From Paenibacillus tianjinensis (GTDB taxonomy: Bacteria > Bacillota > Bacilli > Paenibacillales > Paenibacillaceae), in assembly GCF_017086365.1 (NCBI RefSeq), contig NZ_CP070969.1, positions 4,030,001-4,094,000 on the forward strand: DNA of 64,000 bases, read 5' to 3'. The notes under the pieces are model-generated. The model saw only the letters and a list, made by a program, of their open reading frames with translations, did not search any database and was not told where the DNA came from. Within the stretch, counting starts at the first letter, position 1. Every line of letters begins with the position of its first letter. Position numbers and translations under genes: made by a program. Below are positions 26,436-36,016 of this stretch, in pieces.

Positions 26436-27140
26436 TTAGTTTACTGCTTCAGATAATTTATTTTTACTAACGAATAATCCATCATCGGGATCTCTAAATA
26501 AATCCACATGCTCTGCAAAGTGATTTAATTTGCTTTTTGTATCTCCGGCACACATAAAAGCAATGGTCGTGGTATACTCCATCATCTTACCTATACGGCT
26601 AAAGTCGCTTTGGAGTTGATAGATAGTTTGTTCTTCTAATTCTTTATAGGATTTACCCGTATAAACCGAAACAGTAGAGACCATATCTTCATATGTCATT
26701 TTCACACCGTTTTTACTCTTCGCGGCTGCTGCTTTTGCTGCCCATTCTGCAACAATTTTATTCTTATAAACTTTTGGTTCAATCATAATGTTTTGTTTCA
26801 TAATTACATTTCTAACTAAATCATAATTGTATTTAGTTATATGTGACGCTTCATCAATGGAAAAGCCATACGAATTTTCACCATTGTAGTAATAAATAAC
26901 TTGTTTCTTGGTAACAATACTGAATAATATCTCCAATCTAGCAATAAAATCTTCCCCGCAACCAAATACAATCAAATCTAACAAATCATATTTTTCATAT
27001 TCTTTACCGAAGTGTTGTTTATTATAATAGAGTACACCTGAAGATTCTTGAAATCTATCGTAGTCCATTAGTTTTATAGGATATATCTCTCCAACACCTT
27101 CAATAATAGTTGGCTTTCCGAAAATATTGTTAACTATCAT
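26436..27140 (-). CDS. Phage tail-region protein, 234 aa
   Basis: ATG 27140 abuts the stop of the tail-terminator-like gene with no strong RBS, implying coupling. Begins with a domain like neck/tail proteins (GKPTIIEGVGEIYPIKLMDY), and has an Ala/Lys-rich helix (AEWAAKAAAAKSK). Similar proteins of unknown role occur before the tail tube in SPbeta-type phages. Confidence 0.55.
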   Translation of the reverse strand: MIVNNIFGKPTIIEGVGEIYPIKLMDYDRFQESSGVLYYNKQHFGKEYEKYDLLDLIVFGCGEDFIARLEILFSIVTKKQVIYYYNGENSYGFSIDEASHITKYNYDLVRNVIMKQNIMIEPKVYKNKIVAEWAAKAAAAKSKNGVKMTYEDMVSTVSVYTGKSYKELEEQTIYQLQSDFSRIGKMMEYTTTIAFMCAGDTKSKLNHFAEHVDLFRDPDDGLFVSKNKLSEAVN

Positions 27141-27617
27141 TTAGTTCACACTGACAATAGAATATGTGGCTTGATATCCACTGTAATTCTCATTGATATA
27201 CACATGTCTAAGTCGATCAAATTGAACTTTTTTAGCACCGATAGTTTTTTTTCCGTTAAACATTTCATCTATTTCATTCAAGATGGATAGTGGTCTCTGC
27301 ATTGCTCTATCCATTCGCCACAGATCATTATGGACAATAACATTAAACAACACTAGACCGTTCTTAGTGCCTCCATCTGCACCCAATTGGAAATTATCTA
27401 TGTATACTGTTAGAAAACTGCTTTTTTCGGTATTGACATCTGGAACTTTGGGAAAAGGAAAAATACAATTAAATAACAATTCACTAGTGTCATCTATATT
27501 GGGTATAGATAGAGGGTCATCGACTGGACAACTCAGAAATTTGCATATATTTTGGTTACTGATGATTACAGAAACAACATCATTAATGTATTGATTCAGT
27601 TGTTCAAATCTCGCCAC
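27141..27617 (-). CDS. Tail terminator / neck protein (probable), 158 aa
   Basis: Size, position after the connector proteins and motifs (LTVYIDNFQLGAD, PLSILNEIDEMFNGKKTIGAK, and the final YSGYQATYSIVSVN) fit tail-terminator proteins that cap the tube. Good GAGGTGAT site before ATG 27617. Confidence 0.6.
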   Translation of the reverse strand: MARFEQLNQYINDVVSVIISNQNICKFLSCPVDDPLSIPNIDDTSELLFNCIFPFPKVPDVNTEKSSFLTVYIDNFQLGADGGTKNGLVLFNVIVHNDLWRMDRAMQRPLSILNEIDEMFNGKKTIGAKKVQFDRLRHVYINENYSGYQATYSIVSVN

Positions 27618-27644
27618 ATCTTATCACCTCTAAATGCGTTTTAT

Positions 27645-28877
27645 TTAATATAACGGTTTTATATTTATTCTTTTATCAACCGTTAGAGGAATTGTTTCAC
27701 ATGTTGCAATTAGTCTTACATAGCTTGGATAGACATATTTTATACCCTTTAATATACAAGTCGTTCCATTCTGTGAAGTAATCTGTGCTAAGTCCGTTGT
27801 ACCCGTCATAGCATCATTTTGCAAACTCCATACCACCGTTTTTGTACTGTCTACAATTGAATTATTATAAACAACAGCCGTATATGTTTGTGATAGATTG
27901 TATTTAAAATTATCCACACCATTTATTACAATTGAAAAATTATCTGGTAAAGCTGTAGAAAGAACATTCAAATTAATAGAAGTATTAACCTCTGGATGCC
28001 CCACTATGCTAACGGTAATCACTGCTTCTCCTTCGAGATAGGTTTGAACAAGTCCATTTGCTGAGACGGTAGCAATTGATTCATTTGAAGATGTATAGAT
28101 TACTGGAACATCCGTTGAGACAACCGTACCGCCCTTGACATCTTGTGTAGAAATATTCAAGTGTATTGTGTCGCCAAAATAAACGTCTACTACAGATCCG
28201 TTCAAAATACTAACAGAATAGGTATGAATATTAATCCAATAATCAGATATTCTTAACTCAACGTTATCGTTTGATGAATTTATTAATCCCATTTCTAAGG
28301 TTAAATAAATCAAACCTGTTGATCTCATCTGATCAAACTTAATAACATTCCATGCGCGACCATCAAAAATAAATTTGCTGCCCAAAGAAATTTTCCTGGT
28401 TTCGATATTGCTAGGTATGATAATATTTCTAATCGTGTCACCCATAGATATTACCCTACCATCATCAACACCCAAACCAGGAGAACTGTTATTTTCATAA
28501 CAGAAAAAGGCCTCAATAATGTCTCCATTACTGTTAAGCCATTTTAGAGAAGATACACATTTTTGAAGCTTGGCTTCTAGACGCATATTTGATATATTGT
28601 CAACAATTAATGAAATCCATTTACTACTTTGATAGTCAATAATGTTTCCAGGTTCAAAATCACTACCAATTTTTAAAACAGACTTTTTATCATCTTTTGT
28701 TTCACTATCATCATAAATTAGCATCCCAACATTATGCGATCCATCAACAAGAACCTCTTCATACGAGAGTGATTCTTCAAAAACTTGATCAATCATTTTT
28801 AAATGATCAAGTTTAAGGTTTCCCTTAATTCCTATGTCAGATTTAACTCTTGCTTTATAATTGTCCCAATAAGAAAT
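27645..28877 (-). CDS. Connector/neck protein with bacterial Ig-like domain, apparent AUU start
   Basis: 410 residues if started at ATT 28877. The frame follows TAA, GGAGGAG and then ATT with no ATG, GTG or TTG before residue 28; the intervening residues (SYWDNYKARVKSDIGIKGNL) read as genuine protein. ATG 28796 lacks an RBS. N-terminal 200 residues are beta-rich and neck-like; about residues 230-310 form a BIG_2-type Ig domain (VIYTSSNESIATVSANGLV, EGEAVITVSIVG); a second sandwich follows. Ig domains on virions usually decorate heads or necks and bind surfaces. Confidence 0.65.
   Translation of the reverse strand: MSYWDNYKARVKSDIGIKGNLKLDHLKMIDQVFEESLSYEEVLVDGSHNVGMLIYDDSETKDDKKSVLKIGSDFEPGNIIDYQSSKWISLIVDNISNMRLEAKLQKCVSSLKWLNSNGDIIEAFFCYENNSSPGLGVDDGRVISMGDTIRNIIIPSNIETRKISLGSKFIFDGRAWNVIKFDQMRSTGLIYLTLEMGLINSSNDNVELRISDYWINIHTYSVSILNGSVVDVYFGDTIHLNISTQDVKGGTVVSTDVPVIYTSSNESIATVSANGLVQTYLEGEAVITVSIVGHPEVNTSINLNVLSTALPDNFSIVINGVDNFKYNLSQTYTAVVYNNSIVDSTKTVVWSLQNDAMTGTTDLAQITSQNGTTCILKGIKYVYPSYVRLIATCETIPLTVDKRINIKPLY
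27658..27669 (-). promoter_or_regulatory. Phage promoter-like motif
   Basis: AATAAATATAAA on the minus strand, embedded in the last codons of the 410-aa gene and 41 bases before the next start. Confidence 0.45.
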
Positions 28878-28878
28878 G

Positions 28879-29325
28879 TTAATCTCCTCCTCTTAGAACG
28901 CCGAAATTTGATTTCCCATTGTTCGAAAGAGAGTATGTATTCATCATTTTTTTTACATCTTCTTGGGCCTTAGAAGCAACTTTTAATAGTGCTTCCATAT
29001 GTGCGGCTTGACTTGTCAACTTAAACTCTTTATCGGAAAATTTTTGTTTAAGCAAATTTATATTGTTTAGTTTTCGATTTAACCATTCGACACGCATTAG
29101 GTTTGACATAATTTCAATTTCTTTGATCGTAATGTCTTGATTAAAAATCATTGTCAAATCATCTTTATCAAATACATCGATCTTTGGAAATGTAAAATTT
29201 ATAATTGCAGAATTAAGTAAAACGATCATATCTTGTTCTGCAACAGTCTCTGCAATGCCTTCATAAGCATCTTCCTCTAATTTCCCCAGAAAAGAAGAGA
29301 ATAGGGCAGAATATTCAACGGACAT
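28879..29325 (-). CDS. Head-tail adaptor-type protein, 148 aa
   Basis: Mostly helical (AETVAEQDMIVLLNSAIINF, MRVEWLNRKLNNINLLKQKF), in the usual place of head-tail connector genes after the capsid gene. Its terminal GGD-stop sequence doubles as the RBS of the AUU-start gene, separated by one base. Confidence 0.6.
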   Translation of the reverse strand: MSVEYSALFSSFLGKLEEDAYEGIAETVAEQDMIVLLNSAIINFTFPKIDVFDKDDLTMIFNQDITIKEIEIMSNLMRVEWLNRKLNNINLLKQKFSDKEFKLTSQAAHMEALLKVASKAQEDVKKMMNTYSLSNNGKSNFGVLRGGD

Positions 29326-29340
29326 AGTTCTACCCCTTTT

Positions 29341-29802
29341 TTAGATAGTAGATTTATTTTCTTTAATGAGGTTGTAAAGCTGAGTTCCAAGCGCCTCATC
29401 AATGGCTTCAATTTTATGCATATCGGCCAAATCTTTTTGAACAGAAATGCTTACAATTTTATCTTTAACTGTTTGGCTGGCTGTTGCCAATACTTCTCGC
29501 AACTCTTCAATACTGCCATTAAACAGTAAATCTTCAATTTTATTATTATCAAGCAAGAAAACTTCTTCAGTAGGCAAACCCAATTCTTCTCGAATAGCAA
29601 CATCTTTAACCAACAAATCCTCATTCAACAATTGAAACCCACCAGCAGAGTTAATAAGATCTTTTAACTCTTCAACCGAAATAAGTTTAGATGTATTGTC
29701 TTTATCCCATCTACGAGTGATTCTATTAAGTTGAGAAACGTACAAAACGGTTCCACCAGAATTATTGAAAACCTCAACCATCACTTCTTTTGCTTTTGCC
29801 AT
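29341..29802 (-). CDS. Head-region protein, 153 aa
   Basis: First gene after the major capsid gene. N-terminus is a short beta domain (VMVEVFNNSGGTVLYVSQLN), the rest helical. Good GGAGG site. Family not recognised; head completion or stabilising role by position. Confidence 0.55.
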   Translation of the reverse strand: MAKAKEVMVEVFNNSGGTVLYVSQLNRITRRWDKDNTSKLISVEELKDLINSAGGFQLLNEDLLVKDVAIREELGLPTEEVFLLDNNKIEDLLFNGSIEELREVLATASQTVKDKIVSISVQKDLADMHKIEAIDEALGTQLYNLIKENKSTI

Positions 29803-29825
29803 TTTTTATAATCCTCCAATTAAAT

Positions 29826-29856
29826 ATGGGCTGACAGTTTTTCTCTGTCAACCCAT
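29826..29856 (-). other. 12-bp stem-loop between motif and RBS
   Basis: ATGGGTTGACAG and CTGTCAGCCCAT pair (one G-T) around a 7-base loop. No clear T-run follows, so it is not a classical terminator; it sits between the promoter-like motif at 29859 and the GGAGG of the 153-aa gene. Confidence 0.65.
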
Positions 29857-29858
29857 CG

Positions 29859-29870
29859 TTTTATATTTAC
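29859..29870 (-). promoter_or_regulatory. Phage promoter-like motif
   Basis: GTAAATATAAAA on the minus strand, 10 bases after the capsid gene stop. Confidence 0.5.
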
Positions 29871-29880
29871 ACTATAAATA

Positions 29881-30870
29881 TTACAGAGAAGTATTTTTAT
29901 AAATACCAATTTGGTTTGTCGATAGAACAACCGTACCAAATTTCTTATAAGCTTCAAACACCATTTGTCGCGCCGCGTTCTTACTGTCTTCAACAACGGT
30001 TTGACCTTCTATAGAAACTTTAACAATCTTCTCGTCAGAAGCGCCACTAGGAACGATAAATGCATACTGTGGGTTAAAGATTTTAGTCACATTGTCAGCT
30101 TCTTCAAACGACTGTGGAAGAACAAAGATATTTGCCCCTTCAAATTTACCGATATAGCCCTTATCGCGCATATCAGCTTTATCAGCATCTCCAATGTATC
30201 CAGTTGCTGGAGTGATAGTACTTGCAAACTCAGGAGTGCAAATAATAGTTGCGTTGCCATAGGCACTTACAGTTCTGATTACTTTACGGAAGTCTTCAAT
30301 TACGAAAGAATTTGTTGAGACTTTATTAGCAGCGGGGAGATTATCAAAAGCTTTAATCATTGCCGCATAAATTTCTTCATAAATTTTATCTTCCATGCCA
30401 TCCAAAATCAGATTTGTAAGTTCTGTGAAATCCATTGTTCCATCAAGGAAACTTTCGAATTCTACATATGCAGCGCCGCCGATTGCATGTGTGGTCACAT
30501 TAATTAGATCAACATCAAGACGAACGCGTTCAAATCCACCACCAAGACCAACCTGTGTAATAAACCGCTTAACGTTTTGGCGACCCATTTTCTTTTTAAA
30601 CTGTGCTTTCTGACCTTGAGCAACAGTCTTTACATCTGCAAAAATGCTAATACGATCTTTAATTCGCTGTGGCAGAACATCGTCTACAACAGTCTGGATA
30701 ATCTCAAAGATGTCCAATTTGTTGCGACGAAATCCATCAAAGTTTGGAGCAAGTTCTTGGAATTTAGCTCGAAGAGCGCCTTCCATATCATCAATGGAGT
30801 GATCAAAGTTAGTTGGGACTTTTTTTTTATAAACAGCTAGAGCAAAATTTTTCAATTCTTTTGTATTCAT
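29881..30870 (-). CDS. Major capsid protein
   Basis: 329 residues, positioned after the protease/scaffold and decoration genes. Features fit an HK97-type capsid: an N-terminal helical region, then QVGLGGGFERVRLDVDLINV, a helix-rich stretch with GMEDKIYEEIYAAMIKAFD, and TIICTPEFASTITPATGYIGDADKADM followed by IFVLPQSFEEADN. Strong GGAGG before ATG 30870. Confidence 0.8.
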   Translation of the reverse strand: MNTKELKNFALAVYKKKVPTNFDHSIDDMEGALRAKFQELAPNFDGFRRNKLDIFEIIQTVVDDVLPQRIKDRISIFADVKTVAQGQKAQFKKKMGRQNVKRFITQVGLGGGFERVRLDVDLINVTTHAIGGAAYVEFESFLDGTMDFTELTNLILDGMEDKIYEEIYAAMIKAFDNLPAANKVSTNSFVIEDFRKVIRTVSAYGNATIICTPEFASTITPATGYIGDADKADMRDKGYIGKFEGANIFVLPQSFEEADNVTKIFNPQYAFIVPSGASDEKIVKVSIEGQTVVEDSKNAARQMVFEAYKKFGTVVLSTNQIGIYKNTSL

Positions 30871-30897
30871 TAATATGTATCCTCCTAATATGTATCC

Positions 30898-30909
30898 TTA
30901 TATTTACGC
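30898..30909 (-). promoter_or_regulatory. Phage promoter-like motif at the capsid gene
   Basis: CGTAAATATAAG followed after 12 bases by AGGAGG and the capsid ATG. Overlaps the end of the preceding gene. Confidence 0.55.
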
Positions 30910-31440
30910 CTTAGAAACTGCAAACTTCAAACCTTTTTCACCGTTAGGCAAAGTTACGCCTTTGACCGCTTTAAGAACAACAGTTTCTGTTCCTGCGGGA
31001 GCAGCAACAATACGGATATAGCCAGTTGTTGAAGGTACTCCATATACGACAGAAGAAGAAATTGCAGCAACTACAGCAGCATAGGTAGCATAAGTTGCGT
31101 TATCATACTCGAACGCATTTGTTTCAAATGTATCACCCACATTAAGCTGAAGCACACGAGGAAGGAATTCTCCACGATTTACTGCAAAATATTTACGTCC
31201 CTTACCTTCATAATCTTTTTCAACGGATGCATGAAGCCAAACAGCAGATGTAACACCTGTAGGCTTTTTAACAGTTCCAGCAAAATCATCAACGACAAGA
31301 AGCATGCCGTTTTCAGCGGGAATACTTGCAAAATCTGTTGCATCAAGTGGATACTGTACCTTAATTCCTCCAGTATTAACTGCTTGCAACATATTAAGTT
31401 CTACTACTCCATAAACGCTAGGTTGTTTTACGATAGCCAT
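30904..31440 (-). CDS. Capsid decoration-like protein, 178 aa
   Basis: Beta-rich, Val/Thr/Ala-rich protein between protease/scaffold and capsid genes, where decoration or head-stabilising proteins are usual. Contains a short Ala-rich insert (YATYAAVVAAISSSVV). Strong AGGAGG before ATG. Confidence 0.6.
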   Translation of the reverse strand: MAIVKQPSVYGVVELNMLQAVNTGGIKVQYPLDATDFASIPAENGMLLVVDDFAGTVKKPTGVTSAVWLHASVEKDYEGKGRKYFAVNRGEFLPRVLQLNVGDTFETNAFEYDNATYATYAAVVAAISSSVVYGVPSTTGYIRIVAAPAGTETVVLKAVKGVTLPNGEKGLKFAVSKA

Positions 31441-31462
31441 TATTTATTTTCCTCCTGATAAT

Positions 31463-32905
31463 TTACTTATTTTTACTTGCATATTGTTCAACCCAATCAG
31501 TCCATTCGGGTCTGGAAGAGTTATTAAAGTTGTTATTGTTGCTCATCGAATATACATGTTTTGTATCTTCTTCTGATTTGTTATTAAATTTAATATTTTT
31601 TTGACCAACGATTGCAAATAATTGAAGTTCTACATCCTTCGTAGAATATTTATCAATATTCTCGACAACTTCCTTTACCTCGTCACTATTTAGAGCCGTA
31701 AAACTTTCGACAATAGACAGTTTCTCTTGGCGTTCAGTAGTTGTTTTAAATTCTGAAAGTTCTTCAACTTTTTTTTCCAATACGTTTTTCACCTTATCTA
31801 ATTCATTCTCACTACGGTCAAGTGAAATAACAGAGAAGTTGTTATCTGCTTCTGCTTCATCCATGTCCTGGGGAACAAATTTGATCCTACGTTTTGATGT
31901 AAAGTCGATAGACACTTTATCTCCTTCGACAGAATAGTTGATTCCTACTGCCTTATAATTCAAAGAAGAGTCTTCGGCATATACTCGTGTAGAATCATGA
32001 TCAATATACCAATACCAATCATCTTGTTTAGAAAGAACAAACCTAAGTTCAGTAATCAATTGTGAAGAAGTCAATTCGAAATTTTGAGGAACCACTTTCT
32101 CATTGAGTTTTTGCAACTCAAGATCAAGTTCTTCCAAAGAAAAACTATCAATTTTCAACTTCATCGCATTGATATCTTCAGATGTAAGATTTGGATATTT
32201 TTCAAAAAGTTTTAGTTTTTCGTCCAACTTTGTACCTCCTTTATCTTTACTAAATAAATTATTATACTCAGCAATCAGATCAATTGATGATTTTGAAAAA
32301 TTTGCAACATCGACTTTTTCAATAATGGAACCACGCATTGCCGGAGTAACATTGTCACCTAGAATACAAGCTCCATCAAATTTAAAAGATTCAAAATGAA
32401 AAATACCATCATCACCAAACTCACCCTTGATAGATTCAGGTGAAAGTTCCATAGACTGATTTTTATATAAATCTCTATTTAGAATTTCTATGCAATTAGA
32501 AAATTTATTATATAGAATACCTTCAACGGTTAGAAATTTTCGTTCAACTCCGTCTTCACATAATTTATTTTCAAATTTAGCATTATTATCATGTGGAATA
32601 TGACCATATGAATGTCCCATATATTCAATTTTTATTCCATCTTCTTCAATGATCAATTTTTGTTCATGACCATTAAAGTCGGTTTCATTGAATTTAGTTT
32701 TAGAAATAAACCCAAGAATAGGAATTCCCTCAAGCGAAGGGATTGCATCCGAAATCGACTGTTCGGAAAAATCACTGTTATTCAAGTTTAGTCCTGTGTG
32801 ACAAAGCCATATTTTTATTCTTGTAAATCTTGTGTCTTCTTCAATATTTTCAAGTGTTTGTGTACTAAATGATATAGGGATACTTGTAACAAACTTATTT
32901 TTCAT
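31463..32905 (-). CDS. Prohead protease/scaffold fusion (probable)
   Basis: 480 residues. The N-terminal 200 residues resemble a head-maturation serine protease: SYGHIPH offers a His and KNQSMELSPE the Ser, followed by FHFESFKFDGACILGDNVTPAM. Residues 210-400 are a coiled scaffold-like region (LDEKLKLFEKYPNLTSEDI, FSLEELDLELQKLNEKV). SPbeta-type phages keep such a gene between portal and capsid. AAAGGAGG upstream. Confidence 0.65.
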   Translation of the reverse strand: MKNKFVTSIPISFSTQTLENIEEDTRFTRIKIWLCHTGLNLNNSDFSEQSISDAIPSLEGIPILGFISKTKFNETDFNGHEQKLIIEEDGIKIEYMGHSYGHIPHDNNAKFENKLCEDGVERKFLTVEGILYNKFSNCIEILNRDLYKNQSMELSPESIKGEFGDDGIFHFESFKFDGACILGDNVTPAMRGSIIEKVDVANFSKSSIDLIAEYNNLFSKDKGGTKLDEKLKLFEKYPNLTSEDINAMKLKIDSFSLEELDLELQKLNEKVVPQNFELTSSQLITELRFVLSKQDDWYWYIDHDSTRVYAEDSSLNYKAVGINYSVEGDKVSIDFTSKRRIKFVPQDMDEAEADNNFSVISLDRSENELDKVKNVLEKKVEELSEFKTTTERQEKLSIVESFTALNSDEVKEVVENIDKYSTKDVELQLFAIVGQKNIKFNNKSEEDTKHVYSMSNNNNFNNSSRPEWTDWVEQYASKNK

Positions 32906-32920
32906 TTAAATTCACCTCCT

Positions 32921-34375
32921 TTAATTATATCTATCATTCGTCTCATTATCTTTAGTCTTTTCTCCTGATGGAGAAAGAGCTGACTGTTCCTTTTCAGGTC
33001 TCCCGCTCTCAGTAGTCTGAGTGTAAGATGATTTCAAAGGCTTCATCAGTTCGTCTAAATCGAGATAATCATTTTCAAATGAAAGCAAATTAATAAAAGA
33101 TGATTGTTTTAAACCAATTGTTGTAATTGGAAGCAGTTTTGAGTAGCCCAAGGTAGCCATTTCTTTAAATGTTTCGTACATTTCTTTACTATTAAAAATA
33201 GTAACTTTGGGAAGAAATATCTCATATTGAAACTTACTTGAATCAACCAGGGTTTTAAATTTGTTTTCATACCAATGCTTCAATTGATCCAAAACAATAA
33301 ACATCAGTGATTCATCTGTTTTTATTGAACTAGATAATCCAATTGACCCCGCATCTTTGCCAGTACCAAACAACATTCTTGAACTACCCAAAGTGTCAAA
33401 TATATTGTTGTTGGCTCTTTCAATGTCGTTTTTTATACTGTTTTTACCATCGTTTAGATTTACACTGTCGATTTCGAAAGGTGAAGTAACAATTTCAATA
33501 TCCTTACGATTAATCATTTTATTGAGATTGTCATGCAATTCAAGGATATGAGCGAAATCAAATGTTAAATCATTATCTTTGCCAAGTGGAAGTTTTTGTG
33601 TGATTATCTGATATAAATCTTTTTCAGACTTTAATTTGTCTATCTCTTTGTATTCATGTAAGTCAATCAAATCAGGAAAAACACTTGCCAATAATGGCAT
33701 TCCTCCAGTATTCAGGGTAATACATTTGGCGTTTACTGGATTCAACAACACCCACTTATCTTTACTTTTGCCGCTATGGTACTCCAGATACATTGACAAG
33801 AATTCATCTGGAAACATTTTAAATATGCTTATTTTATCTTCAACTTTTCTATATGTATCAAAGAAAGTTAGATCAAATTCAACAGCATTGACACCATCAA
33901 CCTTGTAATTTGACCGACAAAATTCATAAGGTAATTGATAGTTAATTATTCTTCCATCTATCTCTTGTTCATATCCGTAAAAAGCACCTTCAGTCAATGC
34001 TACAAATGTTTGATATCGAGCATTTTCTTCAAAATATGAATTATCGACATAATCCAAAATAACCTTAAAGTTATCACTAAATGGTTTCTTTTGTCTTAGC
34101 TTGTCATCATTTACTTTTGGAATAATTAAATAACTGTACAAAAGTAAATTTGTTAAATGCTCAATTTGTCTTAAGTATTGACCAGACGTTTTAAAGAAAT
34201 ATAGGGATGCTTTTCTAAGGGCAGAAACATTTCCACTATCCAAATACTCTTCCATTTGAGTTTTTGTATATTTCCTAACAGAATGATTCGTTTTGTAATT
34301 AATGGAGTAAATGCTCTCCGATAATTTACTAAATTGAATTGGTGTTGGAAGTTTCTTAATTTCGGCTTCACTCAT
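32921..34375 (-). CDS. Portal protein
   Basis: 484 residues between the large terminase and the protease gene. It has portal-like features: YLRQIEHLTNLLLYSYLIIP near the N-terminus, a beta-rich middle with VNAKCITLNTGGMPLLASVF, and a long helical C-terminal part with IGLSSSIKTDESLMFIVLDQLKHWY. The tail of the protein is a disordered polar stretch. It forms the DNA entry ring at one capsid vertex. Confidence 0.8.
   Translation of the reverse strand: MSEAEIKKLPTPIQFSKLSESIYSINYKTNHSVRKYTKTQMEEYLDSGNVSALRKASLYFFKTSGQYLRQIEHLTNLLLYSYLIIPKVNDDKLRQKKPFSDNFKVILDYVDNSYFEENARYQTFVALTEGAFYGYEQEIDGRIINYQLPYEFCRSNYKVDGVNAVEFDLTFFDTYRKVEDKISIFKMFPDEFLSMYLEYHSGKSKDKWVLLNPVNAKCITLNTGGMPLLASVFPDLIDLHEYKEIDKLKSEKDLYQIITQKLPLGKDNDLTFDFAHILELHDNLNKMINRKDIEIVTSPFEIDSVNLNDGKNSIKNDIERANNNIFDTLGSSRMLFGTGKDAGSIGLSSSIKTDESLMFIVLDQLKHWYENKFKTLVDSSKFQYEIFLPKVTIFNSKEMYETFKEMATLGYSKLLPITTIGLKQSSFINLLSFENDYLDLDELMKPLKSSYTQTTESGRPEKEQSALSPSGEKTKDNETNDRYN
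32924..32934 (-). promoter_or_regulatory. Phage promoter-like motif (variant)
   Basis: GATAGATATAA followed by TTAAAGGAGG, directly before the protease/scaffold gene. Confidence 0.45.
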
Positions 34376-34393
34376 TTAACTTAATCACCTGCT

Positions 34394-36016
34394 TTAGTTT
34401 ATCATCATAAATTTCTTGTAATCTATTTTCTCTGGCTCTTTATAACTACTCATAAACTCTTTGATGTACCATACACCCATCATAAGTGCGGAATATCTAT
34501 CCTTATTAATACGTTTTGTGAGTTGTTCGACTGTAAATTTACCACTTGATAGTTGTTTTAACTTTAGGTTCGCTATCTCATCAATAAGCAAATCTGTCTG
34601 GATGTGTGGATAGGCTTTATCAGAATAATTAATATCATCTAATCCATTCTTGTTATTATCCTTAACCAACAACTCCAACGTACAACTTTCAACCATATCC
34701 ATAAAAGCTACTATGCCTTCATGATTAAACGACTGTCCAACAAACTCAAATATGTATTTAGGAGAATTCGGTATTTCTGGCACATAGTCAGTATTAATCG
34801 TATCCCAACAGCCAAGATTCTTTTTGTCTTTGGGATCATCAACATCTAGGAGCAATTCATCTCTAAGTCCTGTTCCGACACCGTTAGTATCCAATACAAC
34901 AACAGAAGCATTGTATTGATTTCTGATCCTCTTAACTTCAATGCCTTGCTGCCTAAAATTCATTCCATTCTTAAAATTGATTAAATTCACAAGTTGTATA
35001 CTCTTAAGTTTACCGATCTTATTTTTAATTAGTTTAAGAACTGCAACAGAGGATTGATTGTTAGAATCTCTACTGGATCTCGCAACGTCAATTGACAGTA
35101 TGTATTCATAGTCTTTTGAGGGAGTAAACTCGGGGGATTCTAAAATTCGAAGGTTGAGTAGTTTCTGAATATCAACAACACCGCCAGAAGTGTTTCCTGT
35201 CCACTTGCTCTCATAGTTCTGTGCAAAGAATGTAGGAGCATAATTTGCCTTTTTATTAAGAATTGCAGCCTTAGACTGGCCTCTTCTGTAATGAACCGCA
35301 AGTTTCCAATCTGATCCAAGTACAATTTTACCTTTAAGTTCTGCCATTTCATTTATCATCTGGAGATTTCTCTGAAATTCGTCACTGCCTCTGTATCCAG
35401 CGGTTGTGAAGAAATTAATCTGTCCATTCATCTCTTCAGGATTAACAACGGCTTCACCAATTGTTCTACGAGGAACATCAACGATTGGTGCAAGTGCATC
35501 TTCAAAAAGATTATTGTTTAAGAGTGCTGATTCTTCAATCTGTAATCTGTGTCGTCTTGAGCCTTTGGAACTTTGAGCATTAGCTAAAGTTGTAATTCTT
35601 CCTCCAGATTTAAAGCGAATATCAACATCGTCTGTCGTTATCGATGGCTTACCAAGAATCTCGTTTTCGATCAATGGATAATGTTTAATCATTTCTTTCC
35701 ATTTTTCATCTACAAGTTTTGCTGCCTGTTCTTTTGTTTGTGCAGTCATTGAAATTTCTATGTCTGGATGCCAAATTGCAGCATGTACCATTGCCATAAA
35801 TTCTTTCATCGTTTTTCCGTATCCACGCGGAAAAACTCCATATACAGAAATGAATCTAGTTATACTTCTGAGAAATACCCGCTGATCTAGGTCTAACCTG
35901 ATTCCACCAAATTCAGGAGTGATAAGATCATACCAAAGATCTGGATTCCAGCGACACCAACTAACTAAATCAGTGTATTTTTTTAATCTTTCTTCTGAAT
36001 ACTCACTTTTAGCCAT
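34394..36016 (-). CDS. Terminase large subunit
   Basis: 540 residues. Packaging ATPase: an adenine-binding region, a Walker A of the terminase type (FPRGYGKTM near residue 63), and Walker B with the catalytic Glu (RLQIEESALL). The nuclease half shows the expected acidic residues in LSIDVARSS, VVVLDTNGVGTGL and DRYSALMMGVWY. It overlaps the upstream small-terminase-like gene by 8 bases. Confidence 0.93.
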   Translation of the reverse strand: MAKSEYSEERLKKYTDLVSWCRWNPDLWYDLITPEFGGIRLDLDQRVFLRSITRFISVYGVFPRGYGKTMKEFMAMVHAAIWHPDIEISMTAQTKEQAAKLVDEKWKEMIKHYPLIENEILGKPSITTDDVDIRFKSGGRITTLANAQSSKGSRRHRLQIEESALLNNNLFEDALAPIVDVPRRTIGEAVVNPEEMNGQINFFTTAGYRGSDEFQRNLQMINEMAELKGKIVLGSDWKLAVHYRRGQSKAAILNKKANYAPTFFAQNYESKWTGNTSGGVVDIQKLLNLRILESPEFTPSKDYEYILSIDVARSSRDSNNQSSVAVLKLIKNKIGKLKSIQLVNLINFKNGMNFRQQGIEVKRIRNQYNASVVVLDTNGVGTGLRDELLLDVDDPKDKKNLGCWDTINTDYVPEIPNSPKYIFEFVGQSFNHEGIVAFMDMVESCTLELLVKDNNKNGLDDINYSDKAYPHIQTDLLIDEIANLKLKQLSSGKFTVEQLTKRINKDRYSALMMGVWYIKEFMSSYKEPEKIDYKKFMMIN

